Assembly: GCA_902729315.2 (NCBI GenBank)
Contig: LR746269.1
Location: forward strand, 3,854,001 to 3,918,000
Direction: 5' to 3'
Source: Spirodela intermedia
Lineage: Eukaryota; Streptophyta; Magnoliopsida; Alismatales; Araceae
DNA length: 64,000 nucleotides
Part shown: positions 1 to 11,200 of the stretch, one piece after another
Layout of the letters: each line of letters starts with the position of its first letter
How positions within the stretch are numbered: the stretch's first letter is position 1
Notes under the pieces: model-generated
What the model was told of the DNA's origin: nothing
Databases searched by the model: none
Seen by the model: the letters and a program-made list of their open reading frames with translations, nothing else
Program-made: the position numbers and the translations under genes

Positions 1-239
1 CAATTCCTTGAAATTAACCTTGAGGATAAGATATCTTTTTTTGAGAGAAATATTGATAGACTATTGTCAATAAACAACCACCTAACGGGGAAAAAATAAA
101 AACAAAGGACAAGTAAAATGGTTGAGGAGAGAACCTCATATAATAATGGGCCCAATAGAGAGGGATCCGTATACTCTTAATAAGTAAGGCCCAATTCATA
201 ATAGTTGTGACCAAGTAGGCTGCATAATCGCGGACTGGA

Positions 240-415
240 TGGGTGGACTCATAATGATTATAATAGTCATAACAACCATAATGACCATAACAACCACCAT
301 CGTCAAGTGTCAACAGTTCGAAAAGGAAGAGGCATCTCAATAAATATAGATATATTATAATTGAAGAAAAGGGGAGTGAGATATAATATAAGTGGCCTAG
401 AGGCCTCTCTTGATA
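240..415 (+). repeat. Dispersed direct repeat, copy A
   Basis: This stretch is clearly related to 2527-2673. Both contain runs of 'cataacaaccataatgac', then 'gaggcatctcaataaa', then 'ggcctagaggcctctcttg', in the same order and orientation. The second copy is shortened in the middle. The family is not recognised. It is non-coding and probably part of a larger interspersed element. Confidence 0.7.
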
Positions 416-616
416 ATGTGTACTTATCATTGTGTTTAGATACTCATTATCTAATAATATTTATAACTAAGACTTAATAAGTTATTAGTATTGATATGTC
501 TCAAGTTGAACACAAAAAGATTGATTAATTCATCGTGAAAAATTAATCTAATTTATATATAGAGTGATCTTAATATTTATCACTATTTAATAAAAAGAAT
601 AAAATAAAAGAGTGAG

Positions 617-835
617 GTGAGAAGAATAAAGAAAGTGGAGAAGGGAATGAGAGAAAGAGAGAGAGAAGATAGAGCTCTTATGAAAGAGAGAAGGAGAGAA
701 GAGGAGAGAAAGATGGAGATCAAGATTGAGAGAGAGAGAGATTTAGCTAGAGGGAGATACCTCACAAGAGAGATAAAGAGATCAATCAAAAGAGGGGGAG
801 AGAGAGAGAGAGAGAGAAATAACATGATAATAAAG
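617..835. repeat. GA-rich purine tract
   Basis: Imperfect (GA)n/GAAA-rich microsatellite with a perfect GA run near 800-820. The open frames on both strands (Arg/Glu-rich on plus, Leu/Ser-rich on minus) are a consequence of the repeat and are not annotated as genes. Confidence 0.8.
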
Positions 836-2161
836 AGAGAGAAAAACGGTCAGCTCATTTTTACGATGATCATGATTCTTGGACGAATGTGCATTCAAGA
901 ATTCACACACATGACATGAGATTAAGTGTGAATGTCTCCACCTTTTTTTAACACTTCAACACTCATTAATCAACCTTTAATTTTCCAAATTTTACATTCA
1001 AAAATAAAAAAATACTTATTATTTTTGAAACACCAAGAATATGAATTTTTCATGTTCCAACTATGAAAATGAATAGAAAATAAGTTAGATATGGTCTTAG
1101 CTTGATCTCAGATAAATTCTAGAAGATTCAAAAAAGGAACGAAGATCATTCATCAGATTTAAATCAGTTTTATTAATTTCAATCAAAATATGTATGAAAT
1201 GAAAGTAACTTACTATTAAATATAAATAAATAACCAAAGTATTTAAATAAATACTAAAAATAGGAAATAAATCATTGTTCAAGTTTAGTCTACTTTCTAG
1301 GCAATTAGAAACATCAGTGTGACAGCTTGATTTTGTCTGGACATGCCACACCAAGCTACAAGTCACAGAAGTATCGTCTGAAAGTGTTACACCACTTAGT
1401 GGAGAGATCCATTGAAAAAAGGGGTCAATTATGCTATCACCATCATTTGGGGGAGAAAGGGAGAGCTGACCAATTGGAGGCCTTAAGTACAGTTGGGGAA
1501 TGAAGGAATAAGCTTGTGAATTGTTAGAGACATTAATCACACAAATGAAGAAAAGAACATATCCATAATCACAACTACCATCAAGATTTTAAAGATAATC
1601 GATAATATCTATTTTACTATATAATAATTGAAAATTATTTTTATATCCCTAATGGTGATACATATGAAAACTTAGGTTCTCGATATTGTGGCACTTTGCT
1701 TGCCACTAGATCAGGTGTGCTTGGTCATACCACAAACCACTAGATCAGGTGTGTTGAGTGATGCAGAATTAACCTACCACAAACCACTATCAATCGTGAA
1801 CTTATGTTCTTAGTACCATGCCACTTCACTCACTATCAAATCATCCTTTTTGATCACATGTATGCTAAGCGACATAGGATTTGTAAATCATTGATGGAAT
1901 GCTTCAAGTTACGAGTATTGTGGCACTTTGCCTACTACAAGATCTGCCTTTTCTAGTGACATGGCGGGTTGAGCATCACTGGATCTTTTCATTGCAAATT
2001 GGTGCCCTGAAGCATAGAAGAAATTTTAGTTCCACATCAGAAGTTTTTCAGTGATTGAGTTGAATATCTATCAAAGCTACGTTCTTAGCACAAAAATCTT
2101 TTTTCTTGAATAAAATAATACTAAAGACCATATTTGGAGAAGGTAATAGGTGGTCTGCCTT

Positions 2162-2180
2162 CACACACACACACACACAC
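2162..2180. repeat. (CA)n microsatellite
   Basis: Nine to ten perfect CA units, at the edge of the third, partial copy of the 2-kb repeat family. Confidence 0.9.
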
Positions 2181-2182
2181 GT

Positions 2183-2420
2183 GTATGATGCTCCTTCTCC
2201 ATGACTAGTTGGCCCCCAAGACGTGGTAGGGGAATGACGCACAGTTGTGTGAAATGAGACCTTAGCCACTCGAGCCCCACTCGTGGCTCCCTTAGTTTGG
2301 GTCCACCCATTTGACCGCTTGCCAATAGTTTGGGTCAACATTGAGTTTCGGCTTGCCAATAGGTGGTGATATTTTTTTATTTATATTATATTTTTAAAAT
2401 TCAAAAATTACATTAAGACC
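2183..2420 (+). repeat. Partial third copy of the 2-kb repeat family
   Basis: The stretch resembles 4498-4680 and 6517-6705. All three share, in order, a 'ctccttctcc/actccttg-cccc' segment, a 'gacgtgg-aggggagtg-cgcac' segment, 'ctagcc/gctcgagcccc-actc-ggct' and then a 'ccacccat/gacccactt' segment. Only the 3' part of the longer unit is present. Non-coding. Confidence 0.65.
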
Positions 2421-2526
2421 TTTAACTCCAAACTTCTAAACTTAACAATATATTTTTATATTTATTCTACAAGTTAACACATAAAATAAAATAATAAAAT
2501 AATTTTAACATCAAAAAACTAGCTTA

Positions 2527-2673
2527 AATAGACCCATAATGACTATAATGGCCATAACAACCATAATGACTACTTGAAGAGGGAGGAGGCATCTCAATAA
2601 AATGCAAATGTACTATACTTGAAGAAGGGGGGAGGGAGATGTAAGATTTGTGGCCTAGAGGCCTCTCTTGTAT
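2527..2673 (+). repeat. Dispersed direct repeat, copy B
   Basis: Second copy of the repeat seen at 240-415, with the same ordered phrases ending in 'ggcctagaggcctctcttg'. It lies just upstream of the duplicated 2-kb unit, so the 5' end of the window is probably a nest of related interspersed repeats. Confidence 0.7.
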
Positions 2674-3175
2674 CTACATTGATTTACCACTTTCTATTTT
2701 CCAAAGATCTTTCAAATAAGAAAACTTGTTTGCAAATTTTATATCCAGTTTGTCTTCTTAGAAAAATAAGAAGTCAATTAGTTCAAAAGTGCCATCTAGG
2801 AAGATCACAAGTCCAATAAGAGGAGGGCTCCATCATCCTCTATCAGATAGTTACAAGCCCCTTTGTGCCCTTTGTTGGACATCCACCTCTCTAGAGCATC
2901 TCCTTCGTAGCCTTTGGAGATCCTCTAAAGCTCAATGACAATTTGACTTCACCATCAAAGTCCAGTGGGTTGTTGACATCTAGGAGGCCTTTGAATGCCT
3001 CTATGCATCCAACAACATACTCCCCCATCACGCCCTCTTAGTTGGATTCATGTGATGACATGGGCGATGTGTTGTTGGACTTCTATCTCCACTCTCCACT
3101 ACTCAACCCCCAAGTGGTCTTATCAGCATAAGATAGTGATGCCCATGGTTTCTTTCTTTGTCTCCGTTGACGTGA

Positions 3176-4873
3176 CCTAGTTGTTTATAGTAAATCATGT
3201 AAATTTAAAATTTTTAAAACTAAAAGATATTAATTTTCAAATATTTAGAATTATTTCTGAAAAAATATATCAATTATAATTTAATAAAACTTCCAAAAAT
3301 AGTGATAATTTTCTAGGTCGATCACAAAGATGTAATATAATATCAGGTAATTATTCAGATTTTTTCTCAAAGAATATTATTTTCTATGAATTTTATATTA
3401 TAAAATAAAAATAAAATATATTTAAAATTCATAAAAATGGGAAATAAGGATGTGGACGTCAAGATGACGTCAACATCCAACGAATGCGAATCAGACAAAA
3501 ATAAAATTCCACCCGATGATTCTTACATAAGCAATTACAGATGATTTAATTGATCAAATTAAGATTTATAAAAACTGGAAGAATTGTAATTGAATGAAGT
3601 ATAGCTTGGTAAATTTAAATCACATAAATTATCACTAAATGAAGCAAAAATTAAGTTAAAAACAGGAAAATAAAGTTCCGACGTCACGGTGGCGATGCAT
3701 CGACGATGCACAGGATCGTCATGCAATGTCCACAGCCTTGAAAGCTCTCTTTGGATAAGGACAACGTGGATAATCTCTAGATCTCCTTGCGAAGTCTAGA
3801 GATCAATAAAATAGGTCGTCAAATCATCTCCGGTGGTTGTCACCCAACGAAGTGGAAAAACGACAACTTTGTGGCTCTTTGGTAGCTGTCACCCGACGAA
3901 GAGGAGTTAGATAGAGGTGAGGCGCGTGTTAGGGAGCTTCATCTTCAGGTCCGCGCAGCAAGAGGAGGTTCTTCATCGTATCCGGTATGCTCTCAAGAGG
4001 TGGTGACTTGTCTCTCAACGGATCGTCATCTTCTTGACGACGGCTTATTCGTCGATCAATCGGAGATCATTTACTCAATAGATTCGCAATCCTTTTATCG
4101 TGAATCATTCAATAATTTTAGTAACAATGCTCCGCGAATCGCGTTGACGAGATTTTCATCGATGATCTAGCGATTCTGGCAACTTTATCCTTCACCAACA
4201 ATTTGCAAGAAAGTCGCAATAATCAAATAAAAATATGAGTTTTGGCTCTCGGAGGATTCGAACCCATGTCGGTTGCCTCCCTACATGAGAAAGATTAAAA
4301 TAAGTACTCTAATGTCCTTTATCAAGTGACGTCATCATGGTATATCTCTGTTATAATGAATGGGTAATTTAGATATTAAAATCTTCAAACCCTTTTGGGG
4401 GAATGTGTGATGTGGGTTTAGTCCCACATTGCTTCTGCGCCAAAGTTTTGGACGAATATATAGTAATATCACATTTGGAAGTAATGAGTCACTTTCTCCT
4501 GTGTGTACGACCACTCCTTGCCCCACAGCTAGCTGGATATTGGTGACGTGGAAGGGGAGTGGCGCACGCATGCCCCCATCTGTCCTAGTCGCTCAAGCCC
4601 CTACTCACGGCTCCCCTCGACTACGCTTCCGACCCACTTACGGGCCCAACTAGCCAGCGAGTCCCTCATATTTTGCTATATTTTTATTTTTATTTCTTTT
4701 TCTTCATTTATCTCAAAAATAGGACTAAAAATTATATAAATTCATAGAAAATCACATAATTAACCAAAAATTCACGTTAATCAACTGAAAACTACTTTTC
4801 ACAATTTAACATAAATATAAGTCTATTTATCATGAGTTAAGGCTAAAACTATATTATTTACTAATTATTAACC
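3176..4873 (+). repeat. Duplicated ~2-kb non-coding unit, copy 1
   Basis: About 1.7 kb aligns by eye, in one orientation and without large rearrangement, with 5200-6903 at an offset of about 2,022 bp. Shared landmarks include 'gattcttacataag' near 3520 and 5541, 'agttagatagaggtg/agttggatagaggtg' near 3905 and 5937, and the shared tail that ends 'agttaaggctaaaact'. No coding potential is seen. A tRNA B-box-like word (ggattcgaaccc, complement of the consensus) lies near 4254-4265. A short inverted repeat around 'tgtgggtttagtcccaca' lies near 4412-4429. It could be a pair of LTRs around a ~330-bp internal stretch, or a tandem duplication. The class is not settled. Confidence 0.75.
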
Positions 4874-5199
4874 CATGATAATGAAAACTTATCCCCTATC
4901 TACCATTTTTAGCTTCTAATTAAGGGTATCGTGGAACATCCACTAGGTTTCTGAGAATATGTCTAAGAGTGACATGGCGACAAAGGTTAACTCCATTCTC
5001 AGTGTTCCTCTAGTGTGTAAGAAAAATGTGATTAATAAGCTCTAAAGAAGCAAAGGTGTCACGTGAAGTTTGACTTATGGCCACTTCCTCTACTTCCCCT
5101 CCCCTAGATTGTAGGTTGACAATGTTTAAGAACACCCTCTTCAACCTCTTCCATTCTAGCATTTGTAGAGGGTCTTTGTTATGTGCCAATGACGTGACA

Positions 5200-6903
5200 T
5201 AGTCATTGTATAATAAATCACATAAATTTAAAATTTATAAAATTAGAAAATATTAATTTTTAGATTTTTAGAAATATTTCATAACAAATAAATTAACTAT
5301 AATTCAATAAAAATTTCTAAAAATAGTAGAGAATTTCTAAGTTGATCACAAGGATATAAGATAATATCATATAGTATTTTACAATTTTGATTAAAAAATA
5401 TAACTTTTATACTTTTAAAACTAAATGATGAATATAAAATATATTTAAAAATTTACAAAAAAGAGAAATAAGGGTGTGGATGTTAGGATGACATTAATGC
5501 ATGATGAATGCAATTAGACAATAATAGAATTCTGTCTGGTGATTCTTACATAAGTGATTACAAACGATGTAATGGGTCAAATTATATTATGTAAAAGCTA
5601 AAATAATTATAATTTAATAAAAAATAATTTCAAAACTTGAAATGACACAAAGTATCACTAAATTAAACAAAGATTAAGTTTAAAATATAAAAGATAAAGT
5701 TCTAACTTTACTACAGTAATCATTAGAATTCCGTGTGTTTGGGAAAATTATTGTGTAATGCCCATAGCCTCAAAAGCTTTCTTTATACATAGATGACATG
5801 AGTAATCTCTAGATTTTCTTGTAAAATTTAGAAATCAATGAAGTGGGTTATCAAATCGTCTCTAATAGTTGTCACCTAATGGAGTAGAAAAATAATGACT
5901 TTGCAGCTTTCCAACAGCTCTCACCTAATAGAAATGAGTTGGATAGAGGTGGGGTGCATCTTAAGGAGCTTCATTCTTAAGTCTGCATAATAAGAGATGG
6001 CTCTTCATCACATTTGGTATGCTCTTAAGAGTTAGTTATTCATCTCTCGACGGATCATACTATTCTCGACAACAACATATTTGTTGATCAATCAAAAATG
6101 ATTTACTCAATAGATTCACGATCTTTCTATTTAGAATTGTTCAATAATTTTAGTAACAATGTCCTATGAATCGCGTTGATGAGATTTTTGTTAATAATTG
6201 AGTAATTATGGCAACTTAATCATTCACTAAAAATTTATAAAAAATTATGATTTAATTAGATAAAAATATGGTTTGATTTTAGTAAAATTCAAACCCTCGT
6301 CAATCATCTACCTACATGAGAGAAAGTGATATAAGTATGCAAATACCCTTATAAAGTGACATCATAAAGGTATCTTGTTCTTATAAATAATGGTATTTTA
6401 GGTATTAAAATTATTAAAAAGCTTTGAAAAGTTTAATCATATATTAATTATTTTACAAATTTTGAGGCATATATATAATAATGTAAGATTTTATAATTAA
6501 TTAGTCTCTCTCTCTCTCGTGCATACAACCACTCCTTGTCCCACCCTTGGTTGACCACTAATGACGTAGAAGGAGAGTGATGCATACGCGTCTCCGACTG
6601 GTATGTCTTAGCCACTCGAGCCCTTACTCAGGGCTCTGCCCAATTGTGCTTCCGACCTACTTGTGGGCCTAACTAGTCAGTTAGTTCTCCCCTTTTTATA
6701 TTTATTTTATTTTCTTTTATTTTCTTTTATTTATCTCAAAAACAAAATTATATAAATTCACATAAAATCACATAATTAGCTAGAAATTCACATTAACTAA
6801 CTAAAAAGTACTTTTCATAATTTAACACAAATATAAATCTATTTATCATAAGTTAAGGCTAAAACTATCATTTTAATTAATTAACTTATAATAATAAAGA
6901 CTT
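5200..6903 (+). repeat. Duplicated ~2-kb non-coding unit, copy 2 (deaminated)
   Basis: Collinear counterpart of 3176-4873. Many differences are C-to-T or G-to-A relative to copy 1: for example 'ggtccgcgcagcaagagg' in copy 1 corresponds to 'agtctgcataataagaga' here, and most CpG sites of copy 1 are lost. This is the pattern expected from long-term cytosine methylation of a silent repeat. No genes are seen. Confidence 0.75.
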
Positions 6904-8449
6904 ATCAACACACTAGATGCTTGGGACAATATTGACCAAAAATGTTAAGGCAGAGGACAACTCTTTTCTTAGCATAGCTTAGTATGCAAGCTATTTGGGC
7001 TCAGTTAACTCCTTAAAGTTGATTACTCAATGTTGAATTATTTTGAGAGAAAAATATAAGAAACCTCTAATATGGACGAAGGGCGTTGTCAAAACTTAAG
7101 AAGACATCTCAGACAATTATAAAGCACTTCTACTACTCAAAGTTCAAAAGAAAGCTTCTACGACTAAAAAAATCTCTCCCAATTTATGCCTTTAGTGACT
7201 CAAAATCTTCAATTCGTCATCAAAAGAAAATGTTTTCCTTCAATAACTAGAAAATAACTATTTATTCTATCTTTTTGAGCCACCGTTTTGGTTTATATTA
7301 TTTTTCTCATTTTACATTTTGAATCTCTTAAGGCTTTCTATAAGTGTTGTGTTAGAATAGGTCCACTGAGCCCATCAAGCCCATTTTAGACTTATTCCCT
7401 TCACGTCCCTATTCTTCCTCTATGATCTCCACTTCTCTTCTCTCTATCTTTCTTCCCTTCTTCTATATAACCTCATGTATTCCTCTTCTTCAAGATATCA
7501 ATTCTAGGATTTTCTCTTCCTCTTGTCAACATGTTGACACTCTCTTTTAAATGTTGAGATGTCAAGTTTGGTACATTTACTTTTGGTGATGCTCTTTCAA
7601 AAATATTTACTATCAATAACTCTAAGTGTTGCCGAGTGTATGACATGTCAGCACATCTGCAACACATTATTCCTTGTTTTCACAATGCCACCAGCATCTT
7701 ACCTTTCAAGTGATGACACTTAAAAGCCCTATCCTCATTCCCTTTCACAAATGTTGGCTATGAAAATCCTCTCATCAATTGTTATACACGTCCCAATGCA
7801 TCAAATACATGAGTGCAAGCACTTTCCAACCCAATCCAAGTGGATGAAAAAGGCCCAAGAAAAGGGACAGCATAAGTTGTCTCCTAATTGAGCTTGCATT
7901 GGCTTAGTAAGAGATTAGGATGCATCTTAAACATATCAAAATTTTAATTGTCATTTTTAATTTTTTTCCTACTTTTTAACTCTATTTCAATTGCTTGATA
8001 GGATACCCCACTTTCTTAGGGTTTTTATAATAGAACACCCTCATTTGTTATGGGCGCTCTAACAGAACACCCTCATTCCTTGTGGTCATTCTAACAAAAC
8101 CTCTTAATATTGCTTTGTATTTTTGACACTTTCTTCAGAATTATTGACACATACACCAATTTTGTATTTTGACTTTCCTCTCAAGTATGTGCATGAGATA
8201 CTTCATAGGGTCCAACCTTAATCATATTGGCTTTATTTCAAGCACATTCTCACATAAAAACCTATTTTTTTGGCAAAGACTGACACACAAAGTCAGCCAA
8301 AGTTGATAAAGAAATTGTCCATTTGGTAGCAAAAAAAATAAATATGTGAGTTTAACACATTGCATTAGCAAAGATAGGACAAGAGAAATAGAGAGAGAGA
8401 GAGAGATTATAAAATTACCTTGTGGTCACCTTGAGTGCTAAATTACCCA
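6904..8449. other. Intergenic, no gene seen
   Basis: AT-rich sequence with no recognisable coding region. At 7350-7500 there is a TGTTAGAATAGG word followed by a pyrimidine-rich stretch with 'ctatataacc', which looks like an LTR promoter, but no partner LTR, primer-binding site or target-site duplication was found. A short phrase about 'aacaccctcatt' recurs at 8030-8080. A (GA)n run lies at 8390-8405. Confidence 0.5.
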
Positions 8450-9260
8450 ATTTATCTCTATATATTTAATTATATCCCTGTGAGAGTGATCATTCATTTA
8501 GCATGTGACCATCTTCAAAATTTTGCATGAATATGGTGTATATTTAAAACTAAATTGGAGATTCTCATATTAGCTACTGTTTAAAAATATTTAGAGGTCT
8601 CCATACACAGCATTCTCCAAAAGAATTTTGAAGATTCTTCAATTGTCCTAGAACAATTATAAACTATGAATATTTATTGCATCATGCCTAATCAATTTCA
8701 CTTATATTCTTATAAAATTGGGGACTTTCGCTATGTAATTTTATACCTTTTATGTATATATCATGTAAACCCCCTATAAAAATGAGGATTTTATGGCACA
8801 AAATTATTTTGGAAATCTTGAATGTAGAATTGTGCCTTATATGTCCTAATTTAATCCCCCAATAAAATTTAGGATTTTTATTTTTGATGATTATTTTATA
8901 ATATCTAAATATTTCACCCTATCTCAGAAAATTTTAATTATTTCTCTTAAATTTGATGGTTCCTCAAATTGGCTAGAATAATTTGAAATTATAGATATGC
9001 CATCATGTCTACTATTTTTAAATATTATCCTTATAAAATTAAGGAGTATTTTTTGTGTTGCCATTGTTTAAATTTTGGGAATCAAGGCTTGTCTTATGAG
9101 GTGTACTTTTATTTTCACCACTATATAAATGAGGCTTTTTAATGTGAACTACTGGTTTAGAAATTTAGTCCTTGTGTACTCTACATGACACCCTGTAAAT
9201 ATAGAATTCCTATGTCATTAGACTACATTTAACAATATATCAGTACATTTAAAATTACAC
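8450..9260. repeat. Degenerate ~88-bp AT-rich tandem repeat
   Basis: A phrase of the type 'cc(c)tataaaaatgaggatttt' recurs in decayed form near 8711, 8771, 8859, 9028, 9119 and 9190. Weaker members near 8455 and 8550 may extend the tract. Spacings cluster around 60-90 bp or twice that. No coding potential. It looks like a very old satellite or minisatellite tract. Confidence 0.45.
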
Positions 9261-10320
9261 ACTTGCAATTCTAAGATTCTTCAATTCATAATGTCTAAAA
9301 CATATCTTGGTACTTTGAATATTCTATAATGTCTAAAACATTTACTCCCACCTCTATGCAAGCACTCTTCCCAAAATCTCCTCAGAGAGATGCAGCGGCA
9401 CCACTGCCACATGGAGCCTTGCCTAGACTCCACCATCTTTAGGAAAGGAGGGGTGCAAGAAGCTCCCATGTTCCTAGTGACTTGAGGTCCTGTTGGGCAG
9501 ACTCGAGCTTGCCATCGAAGTTCATGGCACTTGGGGAATATTGATCATTAAATAGTATGTGCTTACTGTTGAACAAATATTTTTTGAACAATAATGTTGA
9601 GTTAAAACCTTGTAAAGCCAACATTCAACAAGTTAAAGAATAACCAAGCAGAAATCCAAACGGAGAAGCTTCAAGAGCACATTAGATCTTAACCATTTAA
9701 GGCTATTATTTAAATCTCATGTGCCAATGTGTTTTAGCATTTGGGAAAATTGAATTATATGAAGATGAAATAAATTAAAACAATTCATCTTCATCATATA
9801 ACCTGAATCAACAATCTTGGACATTCGTACATATAGGGAGAAAAATAAGAAGAAAAAGAGTTACAATGATTTTGCCAACCTCATTTACTGGCTAATGATT
9901 GGCCCTTAGGTTCCACTAAATCAAAGCAGTGAAATTTCTGAACATAAATCCTTCAACAAACCTCTACTTAAATTTAAAGTTTTAGGCAACTTGATGTGCA
10001 ATTTAATCATTATTATAAAATGCATAAAATTTAAAATTTATAAAATGATTTCACTGGAAAAATATAATTCATAATAAAATGGTGAAATCAGGTAAACCCA
10101 CAAGGAAGAATGATAAAACCAAGTGTCAATTGGATTATTTGAAAGTTGATGTCAAATTAAAATAAAATAAAAAATAGATGAATAATAGAGGCTAATTTGA
10201 TATTTTGGGGCTTTATGTTTATTTATATATATTAAAGCAGTTTTTAAAAAATACAATTTAAATTTTTTATTTTGAAATTTTTCTATAAAGAAAATGGAAA
10301 TAAATACTTAAAAATAAGCG
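9261..10320. other. Intergenic, no gene seen
   Basis: AT-rich sequence with a less AT-rich patch at 9330-9540. No open frame has family similarity that I recognise, and there are no clear repeats. Confidence 0.5.
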
Positions 10321-11200
10321 TCGTTGACTGGTTCAACGTTTATCTACGGAAGGAGAGAGCACTCTGGTTTTGTTAGGGCACGTGGCCCAATAAGAGAAAA
10401 GGGGAAATCAGAGAGAGAGAGGATCATTTGGGGGAGAACAGGTGGCGGAAGCTCTTCCGCCGGCGGTGCTGATAGACGAAATCCTGCCAAGGAAAACACT
10501 AAATAGAACACTCCTAGGATTTCATATCGTAAAGAACCAAGTCCGAAATCCGAAAACACATGAACCCTGATCGATTGAATAGCAAAAAATTAACAAAAAT
10601 AGTAAAAATGAAAGTAAAACTTAGTTTCTGGTCTGTGGCTTGATAAATATCTGGCGTCTCAAGGCCGAGGCTAGAAATTGAAGTCTCTGGTGCACGCCCT
10701 GATCACTCATGGAGTCTCCGCGCTGATTCCAGGAGTGGATGCACAGCTTGATCCACCCGATGGAGCTCTCTGACGCTCCAATGGATGCCCTTGATGAGGC
10801 CAACGTCCGTCACCCGCTGGGAAGGGGAAGAGGATGAAATTGATCTCCGGTGTAGTTTTAGAGCTTCCCAAGACTCAATGCCGTATTGAGGATCGGTCTG
10901 CAGCTTGAATATACCTCTTGCGACCTTGTGTCGAGGCAAGAGGCGGATCCTCTGACCGCTGTCACGTAGGAGAGGAATTCACGGCCACCGTAGTCGCCGT
11001 GAGTGTCGCTGCCGCCGTGCCGAGCTCTTCCTCTTCCTATCATGAAGAAGGAGAGCTCATAGCACTGCAGGTCGCCGCGAGCGCCGCCATCGCGCTAAGT
11101 TCCTTAGCCCATCACGCCGAAAGGGGCCATCCGATGTCTTGCCCTAGCTCTGCCTCCTTTTTGGCCTGAAAACCATCGAGGCAATGAAACCGTTCCCGAA
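10321..11200. other. GC-rich island, unassigned
   Basis: Base composition shifts sharply to GC-rich for about 0.9 kb between AT-rich flanks. Short open frames exist on both strands (e.g. 10918-11169 plus, 10621-10939 minus), but none shows a recognised domain, a consistent third-position GC bias or splice continuity. It may be a decayed gene, an LTR or another mobile-element fragment. No gene is called. Confidence 0.4.

Larger units (their letters stand above)
1..2159. other. Intergenic, AT-rich, repeat-bearing
   Basis: No gene is recognised. The stretch holds a copy of a short dispersed repeat (about 240-415, see the separate entry), a purine-rich GA tract (about 617-835) and a locally repetitive patch at 1680-1945. 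In that patch the phrase ccactagatcaggtgtg occurs twice about 34 bp apart, and a 'tattgtggcactttgc' phrase recurs about 230 bp later. The apparent open frames over 583-919 come from stop-free GA/CT repeats. Confidence 0.6.

Noticed and set aside
7350-7520. Possible LTR (TGTTAGAATAGG start, TATA-like word)
   Set aside because: No second LTR, primer site, target-site duplication or internal coding traces were found, so it is mentioned only in the gap description.
10918-11169. 83-codon plus frame in the 10-11 kb GC island
   Set aside because: No domain; opposite-strand frames are equally open and there is no splice continuity.
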